This document shows, one piece after another, positions 23,308-32,503 of a stretch of 64,000 nt of DNA (positions within the stretch are counted from its first letter, which is position 1; each line of letters opens with the position of its first letter). The position numbers were made by a program, and so were the translations under genes. The stretch comes from Thermocaproicibacter sp036260805. GTDB lineage: Bacteria > Bacillota > Clostridia > Oscillospirales > Acutalibacteraceae. The stretch spans positions 1 through 64,000 of the forward strand of contig DATALZ010000055.1 of NCBI GenBank assembly GCA_036260805.1. Reading direction: 5' to 3'. The notes under the pieces were generated by a model, which worked only from the letters and a program-made list of their open reading frames with translations, did no database searches and had not been told where the DNA came from.

Positions 23308-24768
23308 ATGACGCAAAAAGTCAGGACAAGGTTCGCCCCGAGTCCGACGGGATTTATGCACGTCGGCAATCTGCGGACCGCACTGTTTGAATATTTGATT
23401 GCAAAGTCGAGCGGAGGCGATTTTGTTCTCCGTATTGAGGATACCGACCAGGAACGCTATGTAGAGGGCGCGGTCGAGGTAATTTACAACACGCTGAAAC
23501 AAGTCGGCTTAAAGCATGATGAAGGACCGGATATCGGCGGTGAATACGGTCCTTATGTCCAGAGTGAACGCAAGGGCATGTACAAGCAGTACGCGGAGCA
23601 GCTTGTGCAGGAAGGCAAAGCATACTACTGCTTCTGCACCAAGGAGCGGCTGGACGCCCTGCATGAAAGCAAAGAAGAAAACGGCGGCGGATATGACCGC
23701 CACTGCCGCAATCTCCCTAAGGAAGAAGTCGAGAAGCTTCTCGCGGCCGGCACACCTCACGTTATTCGCCAGAAAATGCCGATTGAAGGCTCCACAACTT
23801 TCAACGACGTTGTTTACGGCCCCATTACAATTGAAAACAAAGAGCTGGAAGACCAGATTCTTTTAAAGTCGGACGGTTACCCGACTTATAACTTCGCCAA
23901 CGTCATCGACGACCATCTGATGAAAATCACCCATGTGGTGCGCGGCTGTGAATACCTCACTTCCACGCCGAAATACAACCTGCTTTACGAGGCATTCGGC
24001 TGGGATGTTCCAACCTATGTGCATCTGCCGCTCATCATGGGCAAAAATGAAGACGGCTCCGTTTCCAAACTTTCCAAACGCCACGGTTCCACCGGATTTG
24101 CTGACCTTGTGGCGGACGGCTACCTGCCCGAAGTGATTGTGAACTACATAGCGCTTCTCGGCTGGTGTCCAAAGGATAACCGCGAAATTTTCACACTTTC
24201 CGAACTCGCCGAGAATTTCTCGATTGACGGAATCAGCAAATCGCCCGCCGTGTTTGACTACGACAAGCTTCTGTGGTTTAACGGTGAATACATCCGCGCT
24301 ATGTCGCAGGAAGATTTCATTGGGCGCGCCATGCCGTATTTCCGCGAGGTTTTCCCGAACGGCGACCGCCCGTGGGATGTGCTGGCTTCCATACTCCAAC
24401 CTCGTATCTCCAAATTCACCGAGATTCCGGAAATGGTCGCGTTCCTTAAGGAACTGCCTGACTATCCGGCAGACTTCTTCGTCAATAAAAAGAGCAAAAC
24501 AAACCTTGAAAACTCCGCAGACATGCTGAGGGCCGCCATTCCGGTTCTGGAAGGGCTGCAAAGCTGGACGCTCGACGCAATCCACGATTCCATGATGAAC
24601 CTCGTTCCGCAGCTCGGGGTCAAGAACGGAACCCTGCTGTGGCCGGTTCGAATCGCGGCGGCAGGCCAGGTGGTAACGCCCGGCGGAGCGTTCGAAATTC
24701 TCTGCATTCTCGGCAAAGACGAATCCCTCAGGCGCCTGAACCTGGGGCTGAAAAAATTAAACGCGTAA
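23308..24768 (+). CDS. gltX: Glutamyl-tRNA synthetase
   Basis: 486 residues, the normal bacterial length. Class I signatures are FAPSPTGFMHVGNLRTALFE (HIGH equivalent) near the start and VSKLSKRHGST (KMSKS equivalent) near residue 250. It charges tRNA-Glu in the cytoplasm. It is followed 12 bases later by glnS, so this organism can charge Gln directly; the GluRS need not misacylate tRNA-Gln. Translated behind a leader ORF. Confidence 0.96.
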   Translation: MTQKVRTRFAPSPTGFMHVGNLRTALFEYLIAKSSGGDFVLRIEDTDQERYVEGAVEVIYNTLKQVGLKHDEGPDIGGEYGPYVQSERKGMYKQYAEQLVQEGKAYYCFCTKERLDALHESKEENGGGYDRHCRNLPKEEVEKLLAAGTPHVIRQKMPIEGSTTFNDVVYGPITIENKELEDQILLKSDGYPTYNFANVIDDHLMKITHVVRGCEYLTSTPKYNLLYEAFGWDVPTYVHLPLIMGKNEDGSVSKLSKRHGSTGFADLVADGYLPEVIVNYIALLGWCPKDNREIFTLSELAENFSIDGISKSPAVFDYDKLLWFNGEYIRAMSQEDFIGRAMPYFREVFPNGDRPWDVLASILQPRISKFTEIPEMVAFLKELPDYPADFFVNKKSKTNLENSADMLRAAIPVLEGLQSWTLDAIHDSMMNLVPQLGVKNGTLLWPVRIAAAGQVVTPGGAFEILCILGKDESLRRLNLGLKKLNA

Positions 24769-24780
24769 GGAGCCTGCAAG

Positions 24781-26466
24781 ATGAGCGAAGAAATTATAAG
24801 CCCGGAGAACGCGGAAACTTCCGGCAACTTTATTCATACCTTCATTGAAGAAGACATCGCGCCCGGCGGACGGTACGAGGGCAAAAAAGTCCACACCCGC
24901 TTCCCGCCGGAACCGAACGGCTACCTGCATATCGGCCACGCGAAGGCAATCTGCGTGGATTTCGGCACCGCCGAAAGATTTAACGGCCTTTGCAACCTGC
25001 GTATGGATGACACGAACCCCACCAAAGAGGACGTAGAATTCGTTGACGCCATCAAGGAAGATATCCAGTGGCTCGGGTTTTCGTGGGATGACCGGTTCTA
25101 TTACGCTTCCGACTATTTTCCAAAGATGTACGAGCTGGCGGAAGACCTCATTCAGCGCGGCCTGGCCTATGTGTGCGAGCTTCAGCCAGCACAGATGCGC
25201 GAATACCGCGGCGACCTCACGCATCCGGCAAAAAGCCCGTACCGCGACCGCCCGGTGGAAGAAAGCCTTGACCTGTTCCACCGCATGAAGGCCGGTGAAT
25301 TTGAGGATGGGCGCATGACGCTCCGCGCAAAAATCGACCTTGCTTCCGGCAACTTCAATATGCGCGACCCTGTCATTTACCGCATCAACCACATTCCTCA
25401 TCACCGCACGGGGAATACATGGTGCATCTACCCGATGTACGACTTCGCGCAGCCGATTGAAGACGCCATTGAGGGCATCACTCATTCGCTCTGCACGCTG
25501 GAGTTTGAAGCCCACCGTCCCCTGTACGACTGGGTCATTGAGCACGTCAATCTTCCGGCCAAGCCCCGCCAGATTGAGTTCGCCCGCCTCGGCATCAACA
25601 ACACCGTCATGAGCAAGCGCAAGCTGCGCACTCTGGTGGAAAATAATTACGTTTCCGGCTGGGACGACCCGCGCATGCCCACCCTCTGCGGACTCCGCCG
25701 CCGTGGGTATACCCCGGCATCCATCCGCAACTTCTGCGAGCGCATCGGCGTTGCAAAGGTCAACAGTACCGTGGACTACGCGTTTCTGGAGCACTGCCTG
25801 CGCGAAGACCTGAACGCGAACGCGCGCCGCGCAATGGCAGTCCTTGACCCGGTAAAGCTTGTTCTTACAAATTACCCCGAAGACAAAACCGAAACCTTCG
25901 ACGTGGAAAACAACCCAGAGAAACCGGAAGTCGGCACGCGCCCCGTCAGCTTCTCCCGTGAACTGTGGATCGAGCGCGAAGACTTTATGGAAGTCCCCGC
26001 GAAGAAATACTTCCGCCTGTTCCCCGGCAATGAAGTCCGTCTGAAAACGGCGTACATCGTCAAATGCACGGGCTGCGAGAAGGATGAAAACGGCAACGTG
26101 ACAACCGTTTACGCGGAGTACGACCCGCAGTCCCGCGGCGGCAACGCGCCGGACGGACGCAAGGTAAAGAGCACCATCCACTGGGTGGATGCGAAAACCG
26201 CCGTGAACGCGGAAGTCCGCCTGTACGACAGCCTGTTCACCGTTCCCGATCCGGAAGCGGGCGATTACATCGACGAGCTGAATCCGGACTCCTTGAAAGT
26301 CCTCAAGAACAGCAAGGTGGAACCGTGGCTCGCCGAAGCGGGAAAGAACGAATCGTTCCAGTTCCTGCGGCAGGGTTACTTCTGTGCGGACAACAGAGAC
26401 AGTTCGCCCGAACACCCGGTGTTCAACCGCTCGGTTTCGCTCAAAGACAGCTTCAAAAAGAAATAA
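24781..26466 (+). CDS. glnS: Glutaminyl-tRNA synthetase
   Basis: 561 residues. FIHTFIEEDIAPGGRYEGKK leads to TRFPPEPNGYLHIGHAKAIC (HIGH), then VMSKRKLRTLVE (KMSKS), and the C-terminal beta-barrel anticodon-binding domain ending FNRSVSLKDSFKKK. It charges tRNA-Gln directly. Most Firmicutes lack this enzyme and use the GatCAB route; its presence in tandem with gltX is notable and the gene entered bacteria by lateral transfer in general. Base composition looks slightly more GC-rich than the accessory genes. Confidence 0.96.
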   Translation: MSEEIISPENAETSGNFIHTFIEEDIAPGGRYEGKKVHTRFPPEPNGYLHIGHAKAICVDFGTAERFNGLCNLRMDDTNPTKEDVEFVDAIKEDIQWLGFSWDDRFYYASDYFPKMYELAEDLIQRGLAYVCELQPAQMREYRGDLTHPAKSPYRDRPVEESLDLFHRMKAGEFEDGRMTLRAKIDLASGNFNMRDPVIYRINHIPHHRTGNTWCIYPMYDFAQPIEDAIEGITHSLCTLEFEAHRPLYDWVIEHVNLPAKPRQIEFARLGINNTVMSKRKLRTLVENNYVSGWDDPRMPTLCGLRRRGYTPASIRNFCERIGVAKVNSTVDYAFLEHCLREDLNANARRAMAVLDPVKLVLTNYPEDKTETFDVENNPEKPEVGTRPVSFSRELWIEREDFMEVPAKKYFRLFPGNEVRLKTAYIVKCTGCEKDENGNVTTVYAEYDPQSRGGNAPDGRKVKSTIHWVDAKTAVNAEVRLYDSLFTVPDPEAGDYIDELNPDSLKVLKNSKVEPWLAEAGKNESFQFLRQGYFCADNRDSSPEHPVFNRSVSLKDSFKKK

Positions 26467-26477
26467 ATAAAATTTGC

Positions 26478-26508
26478 GCCCGGTGCTTCAAGCATCGGGC
26501 GATTTTTA
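26478..26508 (+). terminator. Terminator of gltX-glnS
   Basis: GCCCGGTGCT and AGCATCGGGC pair around TCA with one G-T pair, followed by a T-rich stretch, 12 bases after the glnS stop. Confidence 0.75.
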
Positions 26509-26592
26509 TGAGTATTATGCAAAGCCTATAAACTGTTTGGCTCATAATTACGGCTCTGCTGATTTTTAGAATGCACTCAAGCCGTGCAGGCT

Positions 26593-26692
26593 CATACTTT
26601 CGGTTTCGGCCGAAAGTATGCAAAGTCCGAGTCGGGGGATTTGGAACTCCCGGCGTGAGGGTTACACGTGAATTGCCGACGGTAATTCACGT
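26593..26692. repeat. Paired inverted repeats in a gene-free gap
   Basis: The 490-base gap after glnS holds two neat palindromes. CATACTTTCGG/CCGAAAGTATG (26593-26620) has 11-base perfect arms. ACGTGAATT/AATTCACGT (26666-26692) extends by three more pairs. Between and after them lie G- and C-runs (GGGGGATTTGGAACTCCC and CTCCCCCGGCACCCCC). No gene is supported from 26509 to 26960. The block looks like an intergenic repeat element or a remnant of a small mobile element. Confidence 0.5.
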
Positions 26693-26960
26693 TGCAAAAC
26701 TCCCCCGGCACCCCCAGGACTCCCCATCTTTCTAACAGCGACCAAGCAGCCAAATGGTTTTCATGGACGTTTTCGTATGATCTTTCTATTTACCTAAAAT
26801 GGGTAATTTATATATATCGTAAAAATTCGGCAAAATACACAAAGAAATTTTTGAAAAAGTTAGCTTCCAGAGGGAAACTTTTGCCCTTATTTGCGGGTAT
26901 TATGGAAGGACTTTTAAGCATGTATAGAAAAATCGTTTCAACCTGCAAAATCAAGCAATT

Positions 26961-27458
26961 TCATTTTACCATCGCATACATGCAGTAGTCGAAGAAACTG
27001 CCGTCTTTATACACGCCTTTTTTCATTGTGCCTTCCAGAGCAAACCCCGCTTTTTCCAGCACTTTTCTGGATGCGGTATTCTGTGCGTAGGGTTCCGCGA
27101 AAATCCGTACGATACCATACTTTTCAAAGACTGCAGCGCAAACCTGGCTGACAACCGAACTCATGATCCCGTTGCCCCAGAACGGCTCCCCCAGCCAGTA
27201 GGCGATTTCGCCGCTTTTGCTGTAAACGTCTTCTTTCAGAAATACAGCAATGCTCCCCACCGCTTCACCGTTGACGGAAATTGCCCTCGAATAGATGCGG
27301 GATTCGTCGTCCATAACAAAACAGTCAACAATCATTTTTGCTTCATCCGGAGTAGTAGGGAAAGAAGCCCGCATATTCGCCGCAATTTTCGGGTTGCCCG
27401 AATAACGGAAAAAGCTTTCCGCATCGGATGGTTTCCATCTGCGCAGTTCAAACTCCAT
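26961..27458 (-). CDS. GNAT acetyltransferase, RimJ/RimL-like
   Basis: The ATG at 27458 (MEFELRRWKPSDAESF) is used, with AAAGG upstream at a loose spacing; 165 residues. GEIAYWLGEPFWGNGIMSSV carries the acetyl-CoA loop, and FAEPYAQNTASRKVLEKAGF is the strongest family match to RimJ/RimL-type enzymes. These acetylate alpha-amines of proteins or small amines; the substrate is unknown. Confidence 0.88.
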   Translation of the reverse strand: MEFELRRWKPSDAESFFRYSGNPKIAANMRASFPTTPDEAKMIVDCFVMDDESRIYSRAISVNGEAVGSIAVFLKEDVYSKSGEIAYWLGEPFWGNGIMSSVVSQVCAAVFEKYGIVRIFAEPYAQNTASRKVLEKAGFALEGTMKKGVYKDGSFFDYCMYAMVK

Positions 27459-27523
27459 AAAGATTGCCAACCTTTCTCATTCTATCAACTGTCTGAATGA
27501 CAGTTTCACACAATAGCCGGAGA

Positions 27524-28510
27524 TTATACCTTCTGCCCGTAAAATCCCTGAATGCTCACTTCGCCGGAAAACACGGTCTCCAGCGTCCCATCGGGTAAAC
27601 GAACAATCAGCTCGCCTTCCGGGGAAATATCCTCGGCGGTTCCGGTCGACTGGCGGCCGTTCCGCTGAAAGCCGACCTGTTTTCCAAGTGAAGCGCAGCA
27701 GCTCTTGTATTCTTCGAGGAATGCGGGAGTCAGCGCCACAGCGTTTTCTTTCAGCAGCTTTTCCAGCCGCCGCAGGACTTCCTGCAGCAGAGTGACGCGG
27801 CGCACCGGACTGCCGGTTTCCATACGGATGGATGTTGCCTTGTCGCGCAGGTTCTCCGGGAACGCCGTGCTGTTTACGTTGATTCCGATTCCCACGATGA
27901 CATATTCCACGCGCTCCATCTCCGCGCTCATCTCCGTGAGAATGCCCACCATTTTTTTTGTGCCCGCAACCACATCGTTCGGCCATTTAATCATCGTTTC
28001 GCAGCCGGTAACTTCACGGATTGCTCCGCACACGGCAAGCCCCGCCAGCAGCGTCGTCGCAGCGACACGCAGCGGCAGTACGCCGGGGCGGAGCAAAACC
28101 GTAAACCAGATTCCCGTACCGGCGGGCGAAATAAAGCTTCGCCCCATGCGGCCCTTGCCGCCCGTCTGCTGCTCCGCAATGAACAGGCTTCCGCTCGGAG
28201 CGCCGTTCAGTGCCTGGCGCTTTGCTTCTTCGTTGGTCGAATCAATACTGTCGTAACAGAATACTTTTCTGCCCAGCAGTTCTGTTTCAAGCCCCGCTCC
28301 GATTTCTTCGGCGGTAAAGCGGTCAGGGCACGATACCAGCCGGTAGCCCCGGTTGGTAACAGAGTCGATTTCATACCCCTCTTCCCGAAGCAGCCTGATA
28401 TTTTTCCAGATTGCCGTCCGGGTCACATGCAGCAGACCGCTCAGCTCCTCTCCGGATACATAGCCGCCGCTTTCGCGCAGGCGCTGCAGAATCTGTTCTT
28501 TTGTTGCCAT
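27524..28510 (-). CDS. birA: Bifunctional biotin ligase and biotin repressor
   Basis: 328 residues. The N-terminal winged helix (ILQRLRESGGYVSGEELSGL, then VTRTAIWKNIRLLREEGYEI) binds DNA. The central ligase has SIDSTNEEAKRQ, the biotinyl-AMP loop GGKGRMGRSFISP and KWPNDVV; a C-terminal SH3-like domain closes it. It attaches biotin to carboxylase carrier proteins and represses biotin genes when loaded. Stands alone on the minus strand. Confidence 0.95.
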   Translation of the reverse strand: MATKEQILQRLRESGGYVSGEELSGLLHVTRTAIWKNIRLLREEGYEIDSVTNRGYRLVSCPDRFTAEEIGAGLETELLGRKVFCYDSIDSTNEEAKRQALNGAPSGSLFIAEQQTGGKGRMGRSFISPAGTGIWFTVLLRPGVLPLRVAATTLLAGLAVCGAIREVTGCETMIKWPNDVVAGTKKMVGILTEMSAEMERVEYVIVGIGINVNSTAFPENLRDKATSIRMETGSPVRRVTLLQEVLRRLEKLLKENAVALTPAFLEEYKSCCASLGKQVGFQRNGRQSTGTAEDISPEGELIVRLPDGTLETVFSGEVSIQGFYGQKV

Positions 28511-28620
28511 TGTACCGCCGCCTTTTCAAATTCTGACATTTATTATAGCGGTAATCCGCATCCTGTGCAAGAAGTCTGCGGCGCCGCTGGGTGATATTGC
28601 CGTTTCCGTCGCAACTGTGG

Positions 28621-28719
28621 TATAATATACTTAAAACCAGCTGCGCTGGTTTTAAGTTTCTAAAAAGTGCTGTCGTTGCAGCGCATTTCCAGCCGTTTAT
28701 CACGGCGCCGTGATTTTTT
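28621..28719 (+). promoter_or_regulatory. Promoter with perfect palindromes; possible short RNA
   Basis: TATAAT at 28621-28626 is followed at once by a perfect 13-base inverted repeat (28629-28657, ACTTAAAACCAGC/GCTGGTTTTAAGT, loop TGC). Fifty bases later a perfect 16-base palindrome ATCACGGCGCCGTGAT (28699-28714) is followed by six T. This could be a short RNA of about 90 bases, or an operator plus attenuator for the downstream DUF951-prfA genes. Confidence 0.45.
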
Positions 28720-28802
28720 AATGTTTGTTTTGAACTTTTCGAGTGTCTGTTATTATATATTATCATAAACTTTATAAATGATTGCGAAGGCGAGGTGGCA
28801 GC

Positions 28803-29000
28803 ATGGACGTAAGGCCCGGGGATGTTCTGCAGATGAAAAAGCCCCATCCGTGCGGGAGCAGCACATTTCTTGTACTCCGTTCCGGTATGGATTTTAAAAT
28901 CCGCTGTACCAAATGCGGGCACGAAATAATGGTGCCGCGGCTCAAATGTGAAAAGAACATCAAAAAAATCATCCGTGAAAACACACAGGATGAATTGTAG
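28803..29000 (+). CDS. DUF951 family protein
   Basis: The ATG at 28803 follows GAGGTGG; 65 residues. The layout DVRPGDVLQMKKPHPCGSST, a beta stretch and DFKIRCTKCGHEIMVPRLK matches DUF951, a small Firmicutes protein with CxxC zinc pair and an OB-like fold. In many genomes it lies near ychF, parB or rpsF; here it precedes prfA. No function is established. Confidence 0.88.
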   Translation: MDVRPGDVLQMKKPHPCGSSTFLVLRSGMDFKIRCTKCGHEIMVPRLKCEKNIKKIIRENTQDEL

Positions 29001-29066
29001 CAATCCTTTTGCTTTTTGGCGATTTTCATAGTAACCGCTGTTGAATCAGCAAAAGGGGAAACAATA

Positions 29067-30140
29067 ATGTTTGAAAATCTTGAAGTATTCGAAAAACGGT
29101 ACGAGGAACTCGGCATCAGGCTTTATGATCCGTCCGTAGTCTCAGATCCCGATCTTTTTCGTGATCTGATGAAGGAATTCAAGAACATCGAGCCGATTGT
29201 GCTCGCATACCGAAACTATAAAAAGACCTTAGATGATGAAGCCGACGCGCTTGCGATTCTGGGCGACAGTTCCGACCGGGAACTGCACGATATGGCAGAG
29301 GAAGAGCTGAACACCGCGCGCGCAGACCGGGAAAAAATTGCGGACGAATTGAAGATTCTGCTTCTGCCGAAAGACCCGAACGACGAACGGAACGTCATTG
29401 TGGAAATCCGCGGCGGGGCCGGCGGCGAAGAAGCGGCGCTTTTCTCCGCGGTATTGTACCGCATGTACAGCATGTATGCGCAGGCGAAGGGGTGGCAGAC
29501 CGAAATTCTGAACGCCAACGAAACCGAGCTCGGCGGCTTTAAAGAAATCAGCTTTATGATTAACGGAGCGGGCGCTTACTCCCGCCTGAAATACGAAAGC
29601 GGCGTCCACCGCGTCCAGCGTGTGCCGGAAACCGAACAGCAGGGACGCATTCACACGTCCACCGCGACGGTTGCGGTTCTGCCGGAAGTGGATGAGGTGG
29701 AACTCGAGCTTGACCCGAAGGACCTCAAAATCGATACCTTCCGTTCGAGCGGCGCGGGCGGCCAGCACATCAACAAAACATCATCCGCAATCCGCGTAAC
29801 GCATCTGCCCACCGGAATGGTTGTAGAATGCCAGGACGAGCGGAGCCAGTACAAAAACAAGGATCGTGCCCTGAAGATTCTTCGCTCCCGTCTGTTTGAG
29901 ATGAAGCAGAAGGAGCAGGACGACAAGGTCGCGGCGGAACGCCGGTCACAGGTCGGCACAGGCGACCGCTCCGAGCGAATCCGAACCTACAACTACCCGC
30001 AGGGCCGCGTAACGGATCACCGCATCGGCCTGACTCTTTACCGCCTGGACGATATCCTCAACGGCAATATCGAAGAAATCGTCGACGCGCTCATCGCCGC
30101 CGACCGCGCGGAAAAGCTGAAAAACGCCGAACAGGTATAA
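29067..30140 (+). CDS. prfA: Peptide chain release factor 1
   Basis: The ATG at 29067 follows AAAAGGGGAAACA; 357 residues, the normal length. The catalytic motif GAGGQHINKTSSAIR carries GGQ near residue 230, and the stop-codon region lies near RVPETEQQGRIHTS. It reads UAA and UAG and frees the peptide from the ribosome. In many relatives prmC, which methylates the Gln of GGQ, is next; here sua5 follows instead. Confidence 0.96.
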   Translation: MFENLEVFEKRYEELGIRLYDPSVVSDPDLFRDLMKEFKNIEPIVLAYRNYKKTLDDEADALAILGDSSDRELHDMAEEELNTARADREKIADELKILLLPKDPNDERNVIVEIRGGAGGEEAALFSAVLYRMYSMYAQAKGWQTEILNANETELGGFKEISFMINGAGAYSRLKYESGVHRVQRVPETEQQGRIHTSTATVAVLPEVDEVELELDPKDLKIDTFRSSGAGGQHINKTSSAIRVTHLPTGMVVECQDERSQYKNKDRALKILRSRLFEMKQKEQDDKVAAERRSQVGTGDRSERIRTYNYPQGRVTDHRIGLTLYRLDDILNGNIEEIVDALIAADRAEKLKNAEQV

Positions 30141-30214
30141 TATACCACAGAATCATAAAGCAGGAATTTTGTGCAGAATTTGCCTGCAATTTATAGGGAA
30201 AAGAGAGAAGATTC

Positions 30215-31237
30215 ATGCAAACCTTGCTGCTGAACGCGGCGGAAGAAGGCGCGGTTGAAAAAGCCGCTGAAATTATCAAGAACGGCGGGCTGGTCGGCAT
30301 GCCGACTGAAACCGTTTACGGTCTGGCCGCAAACGCTTTGGACGGAGAAGCCGTTAAAAAAATTTTTGTGGCAAAGGGAAGGCCGCAGGATAACCCGCTC
30401 ATCGTTCACATTTCCAGCTTCGATCAAATTTACCGCCTGGTAAAGTCCGTACCGGACTCGGCCAAAAAACTTGCAGAAGCATACTGGCCCGGCCCAATGA
30501 CCATGGTTCTCGAAAAATCCAACCTGATTCCCAATGAGGTAAGCACTGGCCTGCCCACCGTTGGAATCCGCTTTCCGTCGCACCCGGTCGCTCAGGCTCT
30601 CATCACCAAGGCAGGCGTACCGATTGCCGCTCCGTCGGCAAATATCTCCGGTCTGCCGAGCACAACGACCGCCGAGCACGTCATGCGCGATATGAACGGC
30701 AAAATCGACGCGGTACTGGACGGCGGCGCCTGCGGCGTAGGAGTGGAGTCCACCATCATTACGGTTGAGTCTGACCCGCCGCGCCTGCTTCGTCCGGGCG
30801 GCATCACTCTGGAGCAGCTTCGCGCCGTTCTCGGCCAGGTAGATGTGGACAACGCCGTGCTGAATCCTCTGCCGAAAGGCGCGCGGCCGCTTTCCCCCGG
30901 TATGAAATATAAACATTATTCGCCGAAAGCGAACGTAATTATTTTAGACGGGAGCGAGCAGGCGTACGCTGATTATGTAAACTCGCATAAACAGCCGGGC
31001 GTTGCCGTGCTGTGCTACTGCGGTGAAGAAAAGCTTGTCGATGTGCCTGCCGTCAGCTACGGCGGCGAGGCAGACTACAGCGCGCAGGCGAGGGATTTAT
31101 TCGAAGCCCTGCGGCATCTGGACGATATCGGTGCCGAGACCGTTTACGCGCGCTGCCCGGAGCCAAAAGGGGTCGGCCTCGCGGTTTACAACCGTCTGAT
31201 GCGGGCAGCAGGATTCGAGGTGCTTCACCTTGATTAA
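30215..31237 (+). CDS. ywlC: Threonylcarbamoyl-AMP synthase (Sua5/YwlC type)
   Basis: 340 residues, so the long Sua5 form, not the short TsaC. The YrdC-type domain has GGLVGMPTETVYGLAANALD, KGRPQDNPLIVH and GLPTVGIRFPSHP; the C-terminal Sua5 domain begins near SPGMKYKHYSPKANV. It makes threonylcarbamoyl-AMP for t6A37 in tRNAs that read ANN codons. Its end overlaps coaE by eight bases. Confidence 0.95.
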   Translation: MQTLLLNAAEEGAVEKAAEIIKNGGLVGMPTETVYGLAANALDGEAVKKIFVAKGRPQDNPLIVHISSFDQIYRLVKSVPDSAKKLAEAYWPGPMTMVLEKSNLIPNEVSTGLPTVGIRFPSHPVAQALITKAGVPIAAPSANISGLPSTTTAEHVMRDMNGKIDAVLDGGACGVGVESTIITVESDPPRLLRPGGITLEQLRAVLGQVDVDNAVLNPLPKGARPLSPGMKYKHYSPKANVIILDGSEQAYADYVNSHKQPGVAVLCYCGEEKLVDVPAVSYGGEADYSAQARDLFEALRHLDDIGAETVYARCPEPKGVGLAVYNRLMRAAGFEVLHLD

Positions 31238-31844
31238 GCCCGTCATCGGCCTCACCGGACCGACCGGAGCAGGAAAATCCACCGTTGCCTCCACTTTTCA
31301 AAAGCTGGGCTGCATCATTGTGGACGCCGACCGCATCGCGCGAACCATTGCCGACCAGCCGGACTGCCTTGCCCGCTTAAAAGAAACATTCGGCGGAGAT
31401 ATCATCCGCCCGGACGGAAGCCTTGACCGCCAAAAGCTGGCCGGAAAAGCGTTTCCCAGCCCCCAAAATACGGCAAAGCTGAATGCCGTTACGCACCCGG
31501 CCATCATCGCGGAGTGCAAAAAGCAGCTTGCCGCGGCACAGGCACAGAACTGCAAAGCGGTCATTCTGGATGCGCCGCTGCTGTTTGAAAGCAATGCGCA
31601 GGATCTCTGCAGCGCTACTGTTGCGGTCATTACGGCGGATGCGTCGCGCCTTAAGCGCATCATGGCGCGTGACAATATCTCCGAAGAAGCGGCGCGCGAG
31701 CGTATGAACGCACAGCATGGATGCGAATACTATCGGCAGAAGGCGGACTTTACGTTCGATGGCAGTACGGACTGGAGCGTTTTCGACGAACAAGTCGGCG
31801 CTCTTCTTGACCGCATTTTGAGGGAAACCGATGAAAAAGCATAA
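31230..31844 (+). CDS. coaE: Dephospho-CoA kinase
   Basis: TTG start eight bases inside the sua5 end, with GAGG upstream. P-loop GLTGPTGAGKSTVA near residues 7-20 and IVDADRIAR (lid/CoA site) define the family; DAPLLFES is also typical. It performs the last step of CoA synthesis, phosphorylating the 3'-OH of dephospho-CoA. 204 residues. Confidence 0.95.
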   Translation: MIKPVIGLTGPTGAGKSTVASTFQKLGCIIVDADRIARTIADQPDCLARLKETFGGDIIRPDGSLDRQKLAGKAFPSPQNTAKLNAVTHPAIIAECKKQLAAAQAQNCKAVILDAPLLFESNAQDLCSATVAVITADASRLKRIMARDNISEEAARERMNAQHGCEYYRQKADFTFDGSTDWSVFDEQVGALLDRILRETDEKA

Positions 31845-32412
31845 AAAGCTGCTGATTGCGCTGATATCCTGCATTGCTTTTGCTCTGCTGATTGTTGTCG
31901 TCGTCCTGCTCCTTCGATGGAGCCACACGCGTTTCCTGCAAAAAATGTATCCGCGCACCTACTCGGATATCGTCATAACAGAGGCAAAACAAAACGGGCT
32001 TGACCCGAATCTCGTTTACGCGGTCATCCGCCAGGAAAGCAACTTCGACCCCGACGCAAAATCCGGTGCGGGCGCAATCGGTCTGATGCAGCTGACTCCG
32101 GACACTTTCGACTGGCTGCAAAAAAAGGATGAGCTCCAAACGCTCCGCACAAAAAACGCGCTCTATGAGCCAAACGTCAATATCCGCTACGGGTGCCGGT
32201 TTTTATCGCTTCTCCTGAAAAAATACGGCGTCCGGCGCACCGCCTTATGTGCTTATAACGCTGGTATGGGAAGAGTTGACGGATGGCTGAAAGATGCCAA
32301 AGCCTCGAAAGACGGCAAAAATCTTGATAATATCCCCTACCCCGAAACAAAAAATTATGCCCGGCGGGTCGAGCAGAATTACCAGCAGTACCTGGAACTG
32401 TACCAATCCTGA
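31831..32412 (+). CDS. Membrane-anchored lytic transglycosylase (SLT domain)
   Basis: 193 residues overlapping coaE by 14 bases. An N-terminal anchor (LLIALISCIAFALLIVVVVL) precedes an SLT/goose-lysozyme domain with catalytic Glu in YAVIRQESNFDPDAKSGAGA, then IGLMQLTPDTFDWL and CAYNAGMGRVDGWL. It cleaves glycan strands of the wall outside the membrane. The coaE-SLT pairing is common in Clostridia. Confidence 0.93.
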   Translation: MKKHKKLLIALISCIAFALLIVVVVLLLRWSHTRFLQKMYPRTYSDIVITEAKQNGLDPNLVYAVIRQESNFDPDAKSGAGAIGLMQLTPDTFDWLQKKDELQTLRTKNALYEPNVNIRYGCRFLSLLLKKYGVRRTALCAYNAGMGRVDGWLKDAKASKDGKNLDNIPYPETKNYARRVEQNYQQYLELYQS

Positions 32413-32503
32413 CAAACAACTGATAGCCAAATGTTCAATTCTATTGCAATTTATATTTCTGTAAGTACCGTATCTGATTTTATATAAAAGGAGTTGTCTG
32501 CAC

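Noticed and set aside
24757..26415. Long minus-strand open frame of 552 codons
   Set aside because: It is antisense to glnS; the composition and absence of motifs mark it as a mirror of the GC-rich codon use.
26692..26988. Open frame of 98 codons in the gap before the GNAT gene
   Set aside because: No ribosome binding site, low-complexity start from the palindromic element, and it runs into the convergent gene.
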